Source: Brevibacterium aurantiacum (GTDB lineage: Bacteria; Actinomycetota; Actinomycetes; Actinomycetales; Brevibacteriaceae). From it: a stretch of 64,000 nt of DNA. The stretch spans positions 62,001 to 126,000 of the forward strand of contig NZ_FXZB01000014.1 of the NCBI RefSeq assembly GCF_900169065.1, read 5' to 3'. The position numbers were made by a program, and so were the translations under genes. The notes below the pieces were generated by a model. The model was not told where the DNA came from, made no database searches, and saw only the letters and a list, made by a program, of their open reading frames with translations. Of this stretch, positions 26,797 to 35,304 are shown piece after piece. Position 1 is the stretch's first letter. The number at the start of each line of letters is the position of its first letter.

Positions 26797-27165
26797 ATGC
26801 ACATCGGCGAGATGACGGAGAAGTCGGGCCTGTCCTCACGGACGCTGCGCCATTATGAAGACATCGGCCTCATCCCCGCCACCGGCAGAACCGAGGGCGG
26901 CTTCCGGGTCTACACCGACGAGGACTTCCGGCGCCTGATGACGATCCGCCGCATGAAGGCCCTGAGCTACTCCACCGCAGAGATGGGCGAACTGCTGGCT
27001 CATCTCGACATCCTGGAAGGCGACTTCCCCGATGCGGAGCGGGAGGAGGCTCGGCGCAATCTGCTGGCGCTGCTCGACGACGCCGATGCCAGGCGGGAGA
27101 AACTCGCCCGCCAGGTCGAGCGTGCCGACGAATTCCTCGGCATCCTCCGCGACCGCCTCGGCTGA
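26797..27165 (+). CDS. MerR-family transcriptional regulator
   Basis: 122 residues. Classic N-terminal MerR HTH (MHIGEMTEKSGLSSRTLRHYEDIGLIPATGRTEGGFRVYTDED) followed by the dimerising coiled coil (about 75-120, rich in Glu, Arg and Leu). No cysteine metal site, so it is unlikely to sense mercury or copper. With no C-terminal effector domain it may sense oxidative or small-molecule signals through unknown means. An unusually long leader separates it from the operator at 26637. It probably regulates itself and the divergent SulP transporter. Confidence 0.88.
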   Translation: MHIGEMTEKSGLSSRTLRHYEDIGLIPATGRTEGGFRVYTDEDFRRLMTIRRMKALSYSTAEMGELLAHLDILEGDFPDAEREEARRNLLALLDDADARREKLARQVERADEFLGILRDRLG

Positions 27166-27238
27166 GGTGCGACGATCAGCCGGACACCTCGTCACCCGCT
27201 CGCGAAAAGTACAGAGGTAGAGCCCAGACCAGCAACCT

Positions 27239-28408
27239 TCACGCCCAGCCGACGACCAGCCGGGCCGCCTCGGCGGGGATCATCGGGTCCACCCCGGTCA
27301 GGTCGGCGAATCGGCGCAGACGGTTGGCCACGGTATTGCGGTGGCAGAACAGCTCGGCAGCGCTCTCCGCGATGCTGCCCGAGCGCAGATAGGTGTGCAC
27401 CGCCTCGACGAGACGTTCGCGCTCGGCCGCACCGCAGACGGCGAGCGCCCGCTCGACGTCGGTGACGATGGAGTTCCCGGCGGCGTTCAGTGCCTGTGCG
27501 GCAAGTCTGGCCCACCCGCGCTCCCAGGTCATCGCCCCCACCTCATCAGCGGTGAGCAGCTGCGCCAGGTCCCGTGCGGTCAGCGCTGACCTACGCAGGG
27601 ATCCGATTCCGGGTGCCTTGACCAAGCCCACCCGCGCCTCGGCGAGGCGATGTGCGATCGCCTGCAATCGTGAGCCTGAGAGCTCCGGAGAGCGAGTGAA
27701 GGCGATGAGCACATCGCCGAGGTGGTGGGTGAACATGGTCCCGCCCGCGCGCTCGTGTTCGGAGATGAGCACCCGTAGCGCCGAGGTGTCCTCACCGCGT
27801 GCGGCCACGACGAGCAGTGGTCCGTCTGGATCGAGGCCCAGCGCCGAGGCGATCGTGGACAGGCGTTCATCCGTGGGGTTGTGATCGTCGAACAGTCCCG
27901 CAATGAGTCCCTGCCTCACCGAGGACTCCTCTTCCCGCATCCGCTGCCGCTCTGCCGCGTAGGCCTGCTGGACCTGGGAGACGTATTCGTCGACGGTGGA
28001 GAGCACAATCCCGGTGTGGCGGATGACGAGTTCAGCGTCATCCTGCGTCGCAACCCGGGTCAGAGCCTCCCACAGGACGTTGAAGTCGTGCCGGATCGCC
28101 GTCATCAGGGCCTCCAGCGGAATTCCTGCGCGGGCGCGGGAGACCCCGACCTCCGTGGACACCGCCACCGGACCGTCGAAGCCGCCGGCGCGCAGCCCCT
28201 CGACGAGCGACTGGAATGAGATGAGCCCCGTCCGCTTCAGTTCCGAGACCGGAATCGGGGCTGGATCGTAGCCGGGGACCCTGACGACTCGGGACATGAA
28301 CCGGTCGGTGAGCTCCTCGAGATCCAGGGCGTCGAGGAGCTCGATCCAGCGCCGCCGGTCACCAGGCAGGGGCTGATCTTTGAGCTGTCTCTCGTGATGT
28401 GGAGGCAT
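27239..28408 (-). CDS. PucR/CdaR-family transcriptional regulator
   Basis: 389 residues. N-terminal helical domain, a central GGDEF-like region (GLDPDGPLLVVAARGEDTSALR) and the C-terminal PucR-type HTH (YLRSGSIAESAAELFCHRNTVANRLRRFADLTGVD). In this family the regulator usually activates an adjacent catabolic operon in response to a substrate or intermediate, for example purine or amino-acid breakdown. ATG at 28408 has no clear ribosome site. It is divergent from the MHS-ThDP-amidohydrolase operon, which is the probable target. Confidence 0.88.
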   Translation of the reverse strand: MPPHHERQLKDQPLPGDRRRWIELLDALDLEELTDRFMSRVVRVPGYDPAPIPVSELKRTGLISFQSLVEGLRAGGFDGPVAVSTEVGVSRARAGIPLEALMTAIRHDFNVLWEALTRVATQDDAELVIRHTGIVLSTVDEYVSQVQQAYAAERQRMREEESSVRQGLIAGLFDDHNPTDERLSTIASALGLDPDGPLLVVAARGEDTSALRVLISEHERAGGTMFTHHLGDVLIAFTRSPELSGSRLQAIAHRLAEARVGLVKAPGIGSLRRSALTARDLAQLLTADEVGAMTWERGWARLAAQALNAAGNSIVTDVERALAVCGAAERERLVEAVHTYLRSGSIAESAAELFCHRNTVANRLRRFADLTGVDPMIPAEAARLVVGWA

Positions 28409-28420
28409 CGTTCTAGACTA

Positions 28421-28434
28421 TGTGCAGATGCACA
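28421..28434. promoter_or_regulatory. palindrome in the PucR/MHS divergent promoter
   Basis: TGTGCAGATGCACA has perfect 6-bp arms with a 2-bp centre, 12 bp from the PucR start codon and 104 bp from the transporter start. It is a likely operator for PucR or a global regulator. Confidence 0.45.
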
Positions 28435-28538
28435 ATCAGCGACAGAGATCCCGGGGCAAAAGATGCTCGAAATCGTGCGATCCCACTCTGTAGTGTTCTA
28501 AGGTACAAGACCCAGCCCTGCCCTCGATGGAGAGACAC

Positions 28539-29870
28539 ATGAGTCACAACGACCCCACAGCTGCCGCGGAGTACTCCGCAACGCATGAACTCAGCATCAA
28601 GGATGCCAATAAGGTCGCGCTCGGAGCCCTCTTGGGCACCGCGCTCGAATGGTATGACTTCTTCCTCTTCAGTGCCGCTGCGGCCCTCGTCTTCAACGTG
28701 CAGTACTTCACGAGCGAGAATGCGACCGCTGCTGCGCTGGCGTCCTTCGCCACCTTCGGCGTCGGCCTCGCCGCACGCCCCATCGGTGGTCTCATCTTCG
28801 GCCGCATCGGCGACAAGCTCGGTCGCCGTCGGGTCCTCATGGTCACGATTGTCGGCATCGGCATCGTCACCGGCCTCATCGGTGCCCTGCCGACCTACGC
28901 CGCCATCGGCTTCGCGGCCCCGGTGCTGCTCGTGCTCCTGCGCATCCTGCAGGGTCTGTTCGTCGGTGGCGAATGGTCGGGCGCCATGACTCTCGTCGTC
29001 GAGAACGCCCCACTTCACCTGCGCGCACGCTACGCCGCGATTCCGCAGATCGGCTCGCCCATCGGCACGATCCTGTCCTCCGGCGGCTTCTTCGTCATGA
29101 CACTGCTGCTGTCTCAGGACAGCTTCAACTCCTGGGGCTGGCGCATCCCGTTCCTCGTCGCGATCCCGCTCCTCCTCGTCGCCGTCTACATCCGCAGCCG
29201 CCTCGAGGAGTCACCGGTCTTCCGTCAGCTCGAGGAGGCCGATGAACTCGAGAAGAGCCCCGTGCGCACCACCTTCCGCGACAGCTGGAAGCAGATCATC
29301 GTCGGCATGGCCGCAGCCCTCCTCGGCGTCGGCGGCTTCTACCTCGTGACCGCGTTCTGCGTCTGGTACGGCGTCAACGTCCTCGGCTACGACGATTCGC
29401 TTCTGCTGTTGGGCAGCATGGTCGCCGCCGCCGTCGAGATCTTCTGCCTCATCTGGGGCGGCGCGCTCGGAACGAAGTACGGGGCCAGCAAGGTCATCCT
29501 CTGGGGTGGAATCGCCTCGGCGGTGGTCTCTGTTCCTGCCTTCCTCATGTTCGCATCAGGCAATCCGGTCCTCGTCGTCATCGCGATGACCTTGGCCGTC
29601 GGCACGCTGTCGCTGCCCTACGCCGCATCGGGCACCGTGATGACCGGCCTGTTCCCCGCCAGCACCCGCTACACGGGTGTCGCCCTGGCGCAGAACGTCG
29701 CCGGCATGCTCTCGGGCTTCATTCCGCTGCTCGCCACCGGGTTCGTCGCTGCGGCGTCCGATCATTGGTGGCCGGCCGCGGCGATGCTGGCCTTCCTGTC
29801 GCTGTTCACGGCCTTCGCCGGAGCCATCGCCCCACGTCTGAGCGTCGACCTGCCCGGCTTCAAGCACTGA
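28539..29870 (+). CDS. MHS-family MFS transporter (metabolite:H+ symporter)
   Basis: 443 residues, 12 TM helices. The MHS signature is clear: GTALEWYDFFLFSAAAALVF at helix 1, then ARPIGGLIFGRIGDKLGRRRVL and LRILQGLFVGGEWSGAM. Related carriers import dicarboxylates, shikimate, betaine or proline. ATG at 28539 has GGAGAG 4 nt upstream, better than the ATG four codons earlier. First gene of an apparent three-gene operon with the ThDP enzyme and an amidohydrolase, so it probably imports the operon's substrate. Confidence 0.9.
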   Translation: MSHNDPTAAAEYSATHELSIKDANKVALGALLGTALEWYDFFLFSAAAALVFNVQYFTSENATAAALASFATFGVGLAARPIGGLIFGRIGDKLGRRRVLMVTIVGIGIVTGLIGALPTYAAIGFAAPVLLVLLRILQGLFVGGEWSGAMTLVVENAPLHLRARYAAIPQIGSPIGTILSSGGFFVMTLLLSQDSFNSWGWRIPFLVAIPLLLVAVYIRSRLEESPVFRQLEEADELEKSPVRTTFRDSWKQIIVGMAAALLGVGGFYLVTAFCVWYGVNVLGYDDSLLLLGSMVAAAVEIFCLIWGGALGTKYGASKVILWGGIASAVVSVPAFLMFASGNPVLVVIAMTLAVGTLSLPYAASGTVMTGLFPASTRYTGVALAQNVAGMLSGFIPLLATGFVAAASDHWWPAAAMLAFLSLFTAFAGAIAPRLSVDLPGFKH

Positions 29871-29997
29871 GCAATGCTCGCCGAGGTGGTCGACCGTGCG
29901 TACGGCCGACCACCCGCGCGACAGCGTCGCCTCACCACAAGCACGAACACCACCAGCACCTGCAACTGCACTCACCTTCGTGAAAGGACCCACGCGC

Positions 29998-31653
29998 ATG
30001 TCCCGTTCGGCCGGTCACCACATCGTCAACACCCTGGAGAACGCCGGAATCGAGCGGGTCTACGCCGTTCCCGGTGAGTCCTATCTCGACGTCCTCGACG
30101 GACTCTACGACTCCTCGATCGAGACCGTCGTGTGCCGCCAGGAGGGCGGTGCCGGGTTCATGGCGCTGTCCGAATCGCGGCTGACCGGCCGCCCCGGAAT
30201 CGCCATGGTCACCCGTGGTCCGGGTGCTGCGAACGCGATGATCTCCGTGCACACCGCCTACCAGGACGCCACCGCGCTCGTCCTCTTCGTCGGCCTCGTG
30301 CCCATCGCCGATCGTGCTCGGGAGTCCTTCCAAGAATTCAGCCTGGCCGAATGGTTCTCCTCGACGGCGAAGAAGGTCATCATCGTCGATGATGAGGATC
30401 GCGCCGGTGATCTCACCGCCGAGGCGATGCGCATCGCGGCCTCCGGTCGCCCCGGTCCCGTGGTCGTCGGCCTGCCCGAGGATGTCCTCGTGCGCATGAC
30501 CGAGGCACCGGACACGAAACCTGCACCGATTGCCGAACCGCAGCCCTCGGACGCGGATCTTCAGTCGCTGACCACACGTATTGCCGCAGCCGCGAAGCCC
30601 ACCTTCGTCCTCGGTGGGGACGGCTGGCACGAGGGCCACGGGCACGACCTGCTCGACCTGGCCGCCTCGGCGGGAATTCCGGTCTTCTGCGATTGGCGCG
30701 CCTACGATGCCGTTCCCCACACCGGCCCCGCCTGGGCCGGCTGGTTGGGCTATGGCCGCGCCGAGGCGGTGGCGGCCGGTTACGGTGACGCCGACCTGCT
30801 CGTGTTCGTCGGTGCCACCCGATCCGATGTCGCCAGCGACGGCTACACGCGCGGCTTCGACGCGGAGACCGTCATCGTCGGCCTCGATCCCGAGGCAACG
30901 CAGCATGCCGGGCGCATCGACCAGCAGATCCTGGCCTCCCCACGCAGCTTCGTCACGGCGCTGACCTCGAGCGATGCCGCTGCTCTGCGCGGCGAGCGCA
31001 CAGATTTGTGGATGACGTCGTGTTCCGATGTGCAGTCCAAGGTCGCCGCACACCGTCCCGACGCCGAGGTGGCCGGCGCCGTCCCTCGCACCGGCGTCGA
31101 TCTCGGGGTGGCGTTCGGAATCCTCGACGACCGCCTCGGCGGGGAAGCCGTCCTGACGTACGGGGCGGGCAATGCCACGATCTGGGGCCACCGCTTCATC
31201 CAACACCGTCGGCCCGCGAGCCTCGTCGGCGCCCGCAACGGTGCGATGGGTCTGGCCGTTCCCGGTGCGGTCGCGGCTTCGCTCGTCTTCCCAGAGCGTC
31301 GCGCGGTCGCGGTCTGCGGTGACGGTGACTTCTTCATGAACGGCCAAGAGCTGGCCACGGCCTTCGCCCACGGGGCGAGTCCGCTGGTCATCGTCGTCGA
31401 CAACGGTGTGTACGGCACGATCGTCCAGCACCAGGTCAACCACTATCCGGGCCGACCCTCGGGCACCCGCATGGTCAATCCCGACTTCGCGACCTGGATG
31501 TCCTCGTTCGGCGGGCACGGCGAACGCGTCGAGAAGACCGAGGACTTCGAGGCGGCCCTCGACAGGGCACTGGCCGCTGATGGCCCGGCACTCGTCCATG
31601 TCCTCATCGACTCCGAGCTCATGCCCCCGTCCGCTGACGAGATCTCGGCCTGA
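29998..31653 (+). CDS. thiamine-diphosphate-dependent enzyme (acetolactate synthase / decarboxylase-like)
   Basis: 551 residues with the three-domain plan of this family. The N-terminal PYR domain shows VYAVPGESYLDVLDGLYD and the catalytic glutamate in CRQEGGAGFMA (about residue 49). The C-terminal PP domain shows CGDGDFFMNGQELATAF followed by VVDNGVYG, the GDG-N ThDP/Mg motif. It is neither a typical IlvB nor glyoxylate carboligase in the parts I can compare; a 2-oxoacid decarboxylase or carboligase is likely. ATG has AAAGGA 9 nt upstream. It lies between the MHS carrier and an AllC-like amidohydrolase. Confidence 0.85.
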   Translation: MSRSAGHHIVNTLENAGIERVYAVPGESYLDVLDGLYDSSIETVVCRQEGGAGFMALSESRLTGRPGIAMVTRGPGAANAMISVHTAYQDATALVLFVGLVPIADRARESFQEFSLAEWFSSTAKKVIIVDDEDRAGDLTAEAMRIAASGRPGPVVVGLPEDVLVRMTEAPDTKPAPIAEPQPSDADLQSLTTRIAAAAKPTFVLGGDGWHEGHGHDLLDLAASAGIPVFCDWRAYDAVPHTGPAWAGWLGYGRAEAVAAGYGDADLLVFVGATRSDVASDGYTRGFDAETVIVGLDPEATQHAGRIDQQILASPRSFVTALTSSDAAALRGERTDLWMTSCSDVQSKVAAHRPDAEVAGAVPRTGVDLGVAFGILDDRLGGEAVLTYGAGNATIWGHRFIQHRRPASLVGARNGAMGLAVPGAVAASLVFPERRAVAVCGDGDFFMNGQELATAFAHGASPLVIVVDNGVYGTIVQHQVNHYPGRPSGTRMVNPDFATWMSSFGGHGERVEKTEDFEAALDRALAADGPALVHVLIDSELMPPSADEISA

Positions 31654-31704
31654 CGATTCCTCGAACTCCCACGACCTTCCCCACACCTTCGCAAAGGACG
31701 AACA

Positions 31705-33027
31705 ATGACGCAGACTCCCCACCCGCAGACACCAGACTCTAAGACACCCAGCTCACTTAATCCAGCTCCCTCACCAGCGACGACGCGGGCTGACCTTGAC
31801 GACGAATTCCTCGCCGACTGGTCCGTGCACTCTCGTTTCGGAGCCGTCGAGGGCACGAACGGCGTCGACCGGCAGGCGGCGAGCGCGGCCGATGGTGAGC
31901 AGCGGAAATGGTTCGCCGAGCTGTTGGAGAAGCACGGGTTCAGCGTTCACCGGGATGCGATCGGCAACCAGTTCGGGCTGCTCGAACTCGTCCCCGGCGC
32001 CCCGTATGTCCTCACCGGCTCGCACATGGACTCGCAGCCCACCGCCGGACGATTCGATGGTGCCTACGGGGTCATGTCCTCGGCCCACGCGTGCTTCGCG
32101 GTCGCCGATGAGCTGCGTGCGGATCCGTCGAAGGCGAAGTACAACCTCGCCGTCATCAACTGGTTCAACGAAGAGGGCTCACGCTTCAAACCGTCGATGA
32201 TGGGCAGCAATGTCTTCACCGGCAAGGCCGAACTCGAGGCCGCACTGGCCACGACCGACCCGCAAGGTGTCACCGTCGCCGAGGCACTTGACGCGATCGG
32301 TGAACGCGGTGACTTCACCGCGCCGGAGATCGCGGCCTATGCCGAAATCCACGTCCAGCAGGGCCGCAGCATGGAAGAAGACGGGGTCACGATCGGCCTC
32401 GTCAACGCCACGTGGGCCGCTCACAAGTATGAGTTCCGCGTCACCGGGGAGCAGGCCCACAGCGGTTCGACGCTGATGAGTGACCGCCGCGATGCGCTGC
32501 TCGGTGCCGCCCGCCTGGTCGTGGCCGCCCGTGACCTCGTCGACGATTTCGATGCGGGTGCGCTGCACACCGCGTGCGGTGAGCTCAACGTCTACCCGAA
32601 CTCCCCCGTCGTCGTCGCGAGTGAGGTCGGGCTGCTCCTCGACCTGCGCTCCCCCAGCGCCGAGGTGATCGCCGCCGCCCATGACTCCCTCATGTCCACG
32701 GTCGCCCGGGTCCGCGAGGAGGTCGGGGTCGACATCGAGATCGTCGCCGAACACAGCTGGGATCAGAACCCGTACTCCGAGGACGGGGTCGAGCTGGCAC
32801 GGTCAGCGGCCGAGGACCTGGGACTCACCTCGGCGAGGGTGATGACCGTGGCCGGCCACGACTCGACGAACATGAAGGACACCGTGCCCACGGTCATGCT
32901 CTTCGTGCCCAGCGTCGGCGGGGTCTCCCACAGCCTGCAGGAATTCACGAAGGACGAGGACCTCGTCTCCGGACTCCATCACCTCACCGAGGTGGTGCGA
33001 CGGCTGGCGGCCGGCGCGCTGGGGTGA
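31705..33027 (+). CDS. M20-family Zn amidohydrolase (allantoate amidohydrolase / N-carbamoyl amino acid hydrolase type)
   Basis: 440 residues. Di-metal hydrolase cleaving N-carbamoyl or ureido bonds. Metal-ligand and family motifs: VLTGSHMDSQPTAGRFDGAYGV, INWFNEEGSRFKPSMMGSN, IHVQQGRSMEEDG, the dimerisation-domain GEQAHSGSTLM, and the C-terminal VMLFVPSVGGVSHSLQEFT. ATG has AAAGGA 6 nt upstream. As the last gene after the MHS carrier and ThDP enzyme, it suggests a pathway in which a ureide or carbamoyl compound is hydrolysed and an oxoacid is decarboxylated or condensed. The first 30 residues are a Pro/Ser/Thr-rich extension. Confidence 0.85.
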   Translation: MTQTPHPQTPDSKTPSSLNPAPSPATTRADLDDEFLADWSVHSRFGAVEGTNGVDRQAASAADGEQRKWFAELLEKHGFSVHRDAIGNQFGLLELVPGAPYVLTGSHMDSQPTAGRFDGAYGVMSSAHACFAVADELRADPSKAKYNLAVINWFNEEGSRFKPSMMGSNVFTGKAELEAALATTDPQGVTVAEALDAIGERGDFTAPEIAAYAEIHVQQGRSMEEDGVTIGLVNATWAAHKYEFRVTGEQAHSGSTLMSDRRDALLGAARLVVAARDLVDDFDAGALHTACGELNVYPNSPVVVASEVGLLLDLRSPSAEVIAAAHDSLMSTVARVREEVGVDIEIVAEHSWDQNPYSEDGVELARSAAEDLGLTSARVMTVAGHDSTNMKDTVPTVMLFVPSVGGVSHSLQEFTKDEDLVSGLHHLTEVVRRLAAGALG

Positions 33028-33034
33028 GCGCTCG

Positions 33035-33634
33035 TCACAGGCCTTTCAGGCGGTAGGGCACGAACGCGTCGTCCTGGTCGTAGGGGTAGGAGATCTCTCG
33101 AGCCACGGTTTCGGTCGAGCCGCCTTCTTCGATGCCGTAGTAGGCGGTGTGCTCGTCGTTGGCCCACCCGTTGAAGATGGCGACGTGCCCGTTGGCGCCC
33201 TCTGTGCCAGGGCCGCCCTTCATGAGGACGTCGCCTGGCTTGAGGTCTTCTTTGTCGATGGTCTCGGCGAAGTCGGGCAGGGTCACCGTGTTCTCGCTGG
33301 CGTCGAGTCCCCAGGCCATGGAGACGAAGCCGGAGCAGTCGGTACGGTATTCGTTGCCCTGTGGGTCGGGGTGATAGCCGGTCATGTCGTAGGGGACCTG
33401 CTGGTCGACCCAGGTCTGTGCACGATCGATGATCTCGTCGCGTGCTTCATCCTCGGTCTGCTGTGTCTGGTTCTGCTGGTTCTGACTCTGCTGGTTCTGA
33501 CTCTGCTGATTGCGGACCTGGTTCTGCGATCCGGCTTCCGGGGCTGCCTGCGCAGGGGCGCTGACCAGGGCGGTGCCGCCGGCAACGAGTCCGACGGTCA
33601 GTGCAGTGCTTGCGAGTGTGCGTGTCACCTTCAT
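33035..33634 (-). CDS. secreted NlpC/P60-like cysteine peptidase
   Basis: 199 residues. Sec signal peptide (MKVTRTLASTALTVGLVAGGTALVSAPAQA, cleavage near residue 30). Then a Gln/Asn/Ser repeat linker (SQNQQSQNQQSQNQQ) and a papain-like hydrolase domain with the probable catalytic Cys in YRTDCSGFVSMAW and His in GHVAIFNGW. Such enzymes cut peptide stems in peptidoglycan. ATG has GGGAAG 5 nt upstream. Faces the amidohydrolase operon with 7 bp between stops and is followed upstream by two further secreted wall enzymes in the same direction. Confidence 0.82.
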   Translation of the reverse strand: MKVTRTLASTALTVGLVAGGTALVSAPAQAAPEAGSQNQVRNQQSQNQQSQNQQNQTQQTEDEARDEIIDRAQTWVDQQVPYDMTGYHPDPQGNEYRTDCSGFVSMAWGLDASENTVTLPDFAETIDKEDLKPGDVLMKGGPGTEGANGHVAIFNGWANDEHTAYYGIEEGGSTETVAREISYPYDQDDAFVPYRLKGL

Positions 33635-33658
33635 GAGATCTTCCCTTTCTCAACGTGG

Positions 33659-33686
33659 CTGAATCGCTGTGTCTGAATCGCTGTGT
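33659..33686. repeat. perfect 14-bp tandem duplication in the NlpC leader
   Basis: CTGAATCGCTGTGT occurs twice in a row, 25 bp upstream of the start codon. It is short enough to be slippage; it may change leader length between strains. Confidence 0.6.
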
Positions 33687-33714
33687 CGTTGTCGTTTCAG
33701 TGCGCGGGTGTCGC

Positions 33715-34305
33715 TCAGATGATCGCGTCGACATCCTGGTTATCGGCGACGAGCTGGGCAGCGAGCGTCTCCCACTTGTCGTATGCGTCCGGGTAGGCCG
33801 ATCCTTGGACGGCCTGAGCGGCTTGTCCTGGGGTCATCGAGTCCCATCCCTGGATCTGGAGGAGTCCTGGATTCGGGCACAGAGGATTGACTCCGTAGAA
33901 GGCCTTCGATGCGTAGACAGGGTCCGTCACCTGGGCCAAAGTTCCCCAGCTCACCGAGGGGCACTGCTGGAACAGGCCGGCAGAATCACGGTCGCCGCCG
34001 TCGAGGTTGAGCAGACTCGACTCCTGCAGTGCCGTCATGACGGCGATCTTCTGGGCCTCGGTCGAAAGGTCAGCACCCTTGCCGACGGCGATGATGATGC
34101 GTGCATTGTCGATCTGGACCTGGCTGAGTGCCGTGGAGTCCTGGGTGCTGGGGACCTTGCCGCCGTCGAGCGCCTTGCTGGCGAATGGAGCTGCCTCGGG
34201 TGCTGGGGAGTTCGGCTGCGCTGATGCGGCGGTCGCCATCGAGGCACCACCGGCGATGAGGATTGCTGAAAGAGTTGTCACTGCGAATGCACGCTTGAGT
34301 TTCAT
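33715..34305 (-). CDS. secreted lysozyme/transglycosylase-like protein, paralogue 1
   Basis: 196 residues. Signal peptide (MKLKRAFAVTTLSAILIAGGASMATAASA, about residues 1-29), then a globular domain with NARIIIAVGKGADLSTEAQKIAVMTALQESSLLNLDGGDRD and SAGLFQQCPSVSWGT. The glutamate in LQES and the GLFQQ pattern fit lysozyme-like lytic transglycosylases acting on peptidoglycan. It differs from its paralogue at 35297 by having Cys instead of Arg in FQQCPS, and by a second Cys (NPLCPNP), so a disulfide is possible here only. Start has GGAGAG 9 nt upstream. Confidence 0.8.
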   Translation of the reverse strand: MKLKRAFAVTTLSAILIAGGASMATAASAQPNSPAPEAAPFASKALDGGKVPSTQDSTALSQVQIDNARIIIAVGKGADLSTEAQKIAVMTALQESSLLNLDGGDRDSAGLFQQCPSVSWGTLAQVTDPVYASKAFYGVNPLCPNPGLLQIQGWDSMTPGQAAQAVQGSAYPDAYDKWETLAAQLVADNQDVDAII

Positions 34306-34476
34306 CTGTTCTGACTCTCCTATGATTGCGAGCGAGAGGTACGGGTCGGTCTGTGGTCTCGCTCACGCTCCACCCTTTCGGAGTCAGGTGGTGGGTTTCA
34401 ACGAATGCGTTCTCAACGGCAGTTGAACACTCCTTGTCCCGAGATCAAACTCGGAATTCGGAAGTAGCCTTGCTCC

Positions 34477-35304
34477 ATGGACCCAACGTTGCCCAAGGAC
34501 GTCGCATACGCGGTCGGTGCTTATCTGCGAAGCGCCGACCAACTGTTGCCGGGTGCGGTCACCGCATGCGCAGTCGGTGGTTCCATCGCCCTTGATGCCT
34601 ACCGACCGGGCCGCAGCGATATCGATGTCATCGCCGTCCTCAGCGATGAGTGGAAGGGTCACCGAAGCCTCATGGCACGCCTGCGGCTTCTGCACCTGTC
34701 GCAGGTGCCTCGTCTGACTGCCCGTGCTGCCCGCGGTATGGGGTTCAGCGCCTGCTGCAACACCGTCTTCATCTGGGAGTCCGAGGTCGCGCATCCAGTC
34801 ACCCAGATCCGACCGGTCGCGTCCCACGTCGGCGAGGTCTTCGACTCTCACGGTGCTTTCGACGTCAATCCGGTGATCTGGAAGGAACTCGTCGACGGAG
34901 GCATCTCCATCCGCGGCGGCCCTGTCTCGGACTGGGGTCTCGACCCGGAGCCCGGTGAACTCCGCAGCTGGGTGGCCCGCAACCTCCGCGAGTATTGGGC
35001 ACCGCTGGCTGACAGCGCCCACAGTGGCCGACGCCGCCTATCAGCGGGAACTGTGGAGTGGTGCCTGGTCGGGCCGGCGCGAATGCACCACACCCTTCTG
35101 ACCGGGGAGATCATCAGCAAGGAGGCCGCCGGAAGGCGTGCGCTCGAGGCTTTCCCCGACCACTCGGCGATCCTCGAGGTGGCCCTCGCCCGACTGCGAG
35201 GCGCCCCGCTACCGGCAAACCCACCTCGTGATCAGTGGCGCGGCCTGACTGCATCGGCGATGAGGTCGATCATCGCCGACTCCCCAGCCGACGACCTCAC
35301 TTGA
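34477..35304 (+). CDS. aminoglycoside-nucleotidyltransferase-like protein (AadA/DUF4111 type)
   Basis: 275 residues. The nucleotidyltransferase metal motif is present: GGSIALDAYRPGRSDIDVIAVL (GS-x9-DxD pattern). The C-terminal part shows EWCLVGPARMHHTLLTGEIISKEAAGRRALE, like the C-terminal domain of AadA-type adenylyltransferases. Whether it confers streptomycin or spectinomycin resistance cannot be told from sequence. No Shine-Dalgarno sequence; TAGCCT lies 6 nt before the ATG, so the mRNA is probably leaderless. It is the only plus-strand gene among the secreted proteins and overlaps the convergent second lysozyme-like gene by 8 bp. Confidence 0.8.
   Translation: MDPTLPKDVAYAVGAYLRSADQLLPGAVTACAVGGSIALDAYRPGRSDIDVIAVLSDEWKGHRSLMARLRLLHLSQVPRLTARAARGMGFSACCNTVFIWESEVAHPVTQIRPVASHVGEVFDSHGAFDVNPVIWKELVDGGISIRGGPVSDWGLDPEPGELRSWVARNLREYWAPLADSAHSGRRRLSAGTVEWCLVGPARMHHTLLTGEIISKEAAGRRALEAFPDHSAILEVALARLRGAPLPANPPRDQWRGLTASAMRSIIADSPADDLT

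Noticed and set aside
29932-31722. 596-codon minus-strand frame opposite the ThDP enzyme
   Set aside because: Antisense to a gene with intact ThDP motifs; composition rich in Gly, Asp and His as in reversed GC-rich codons.
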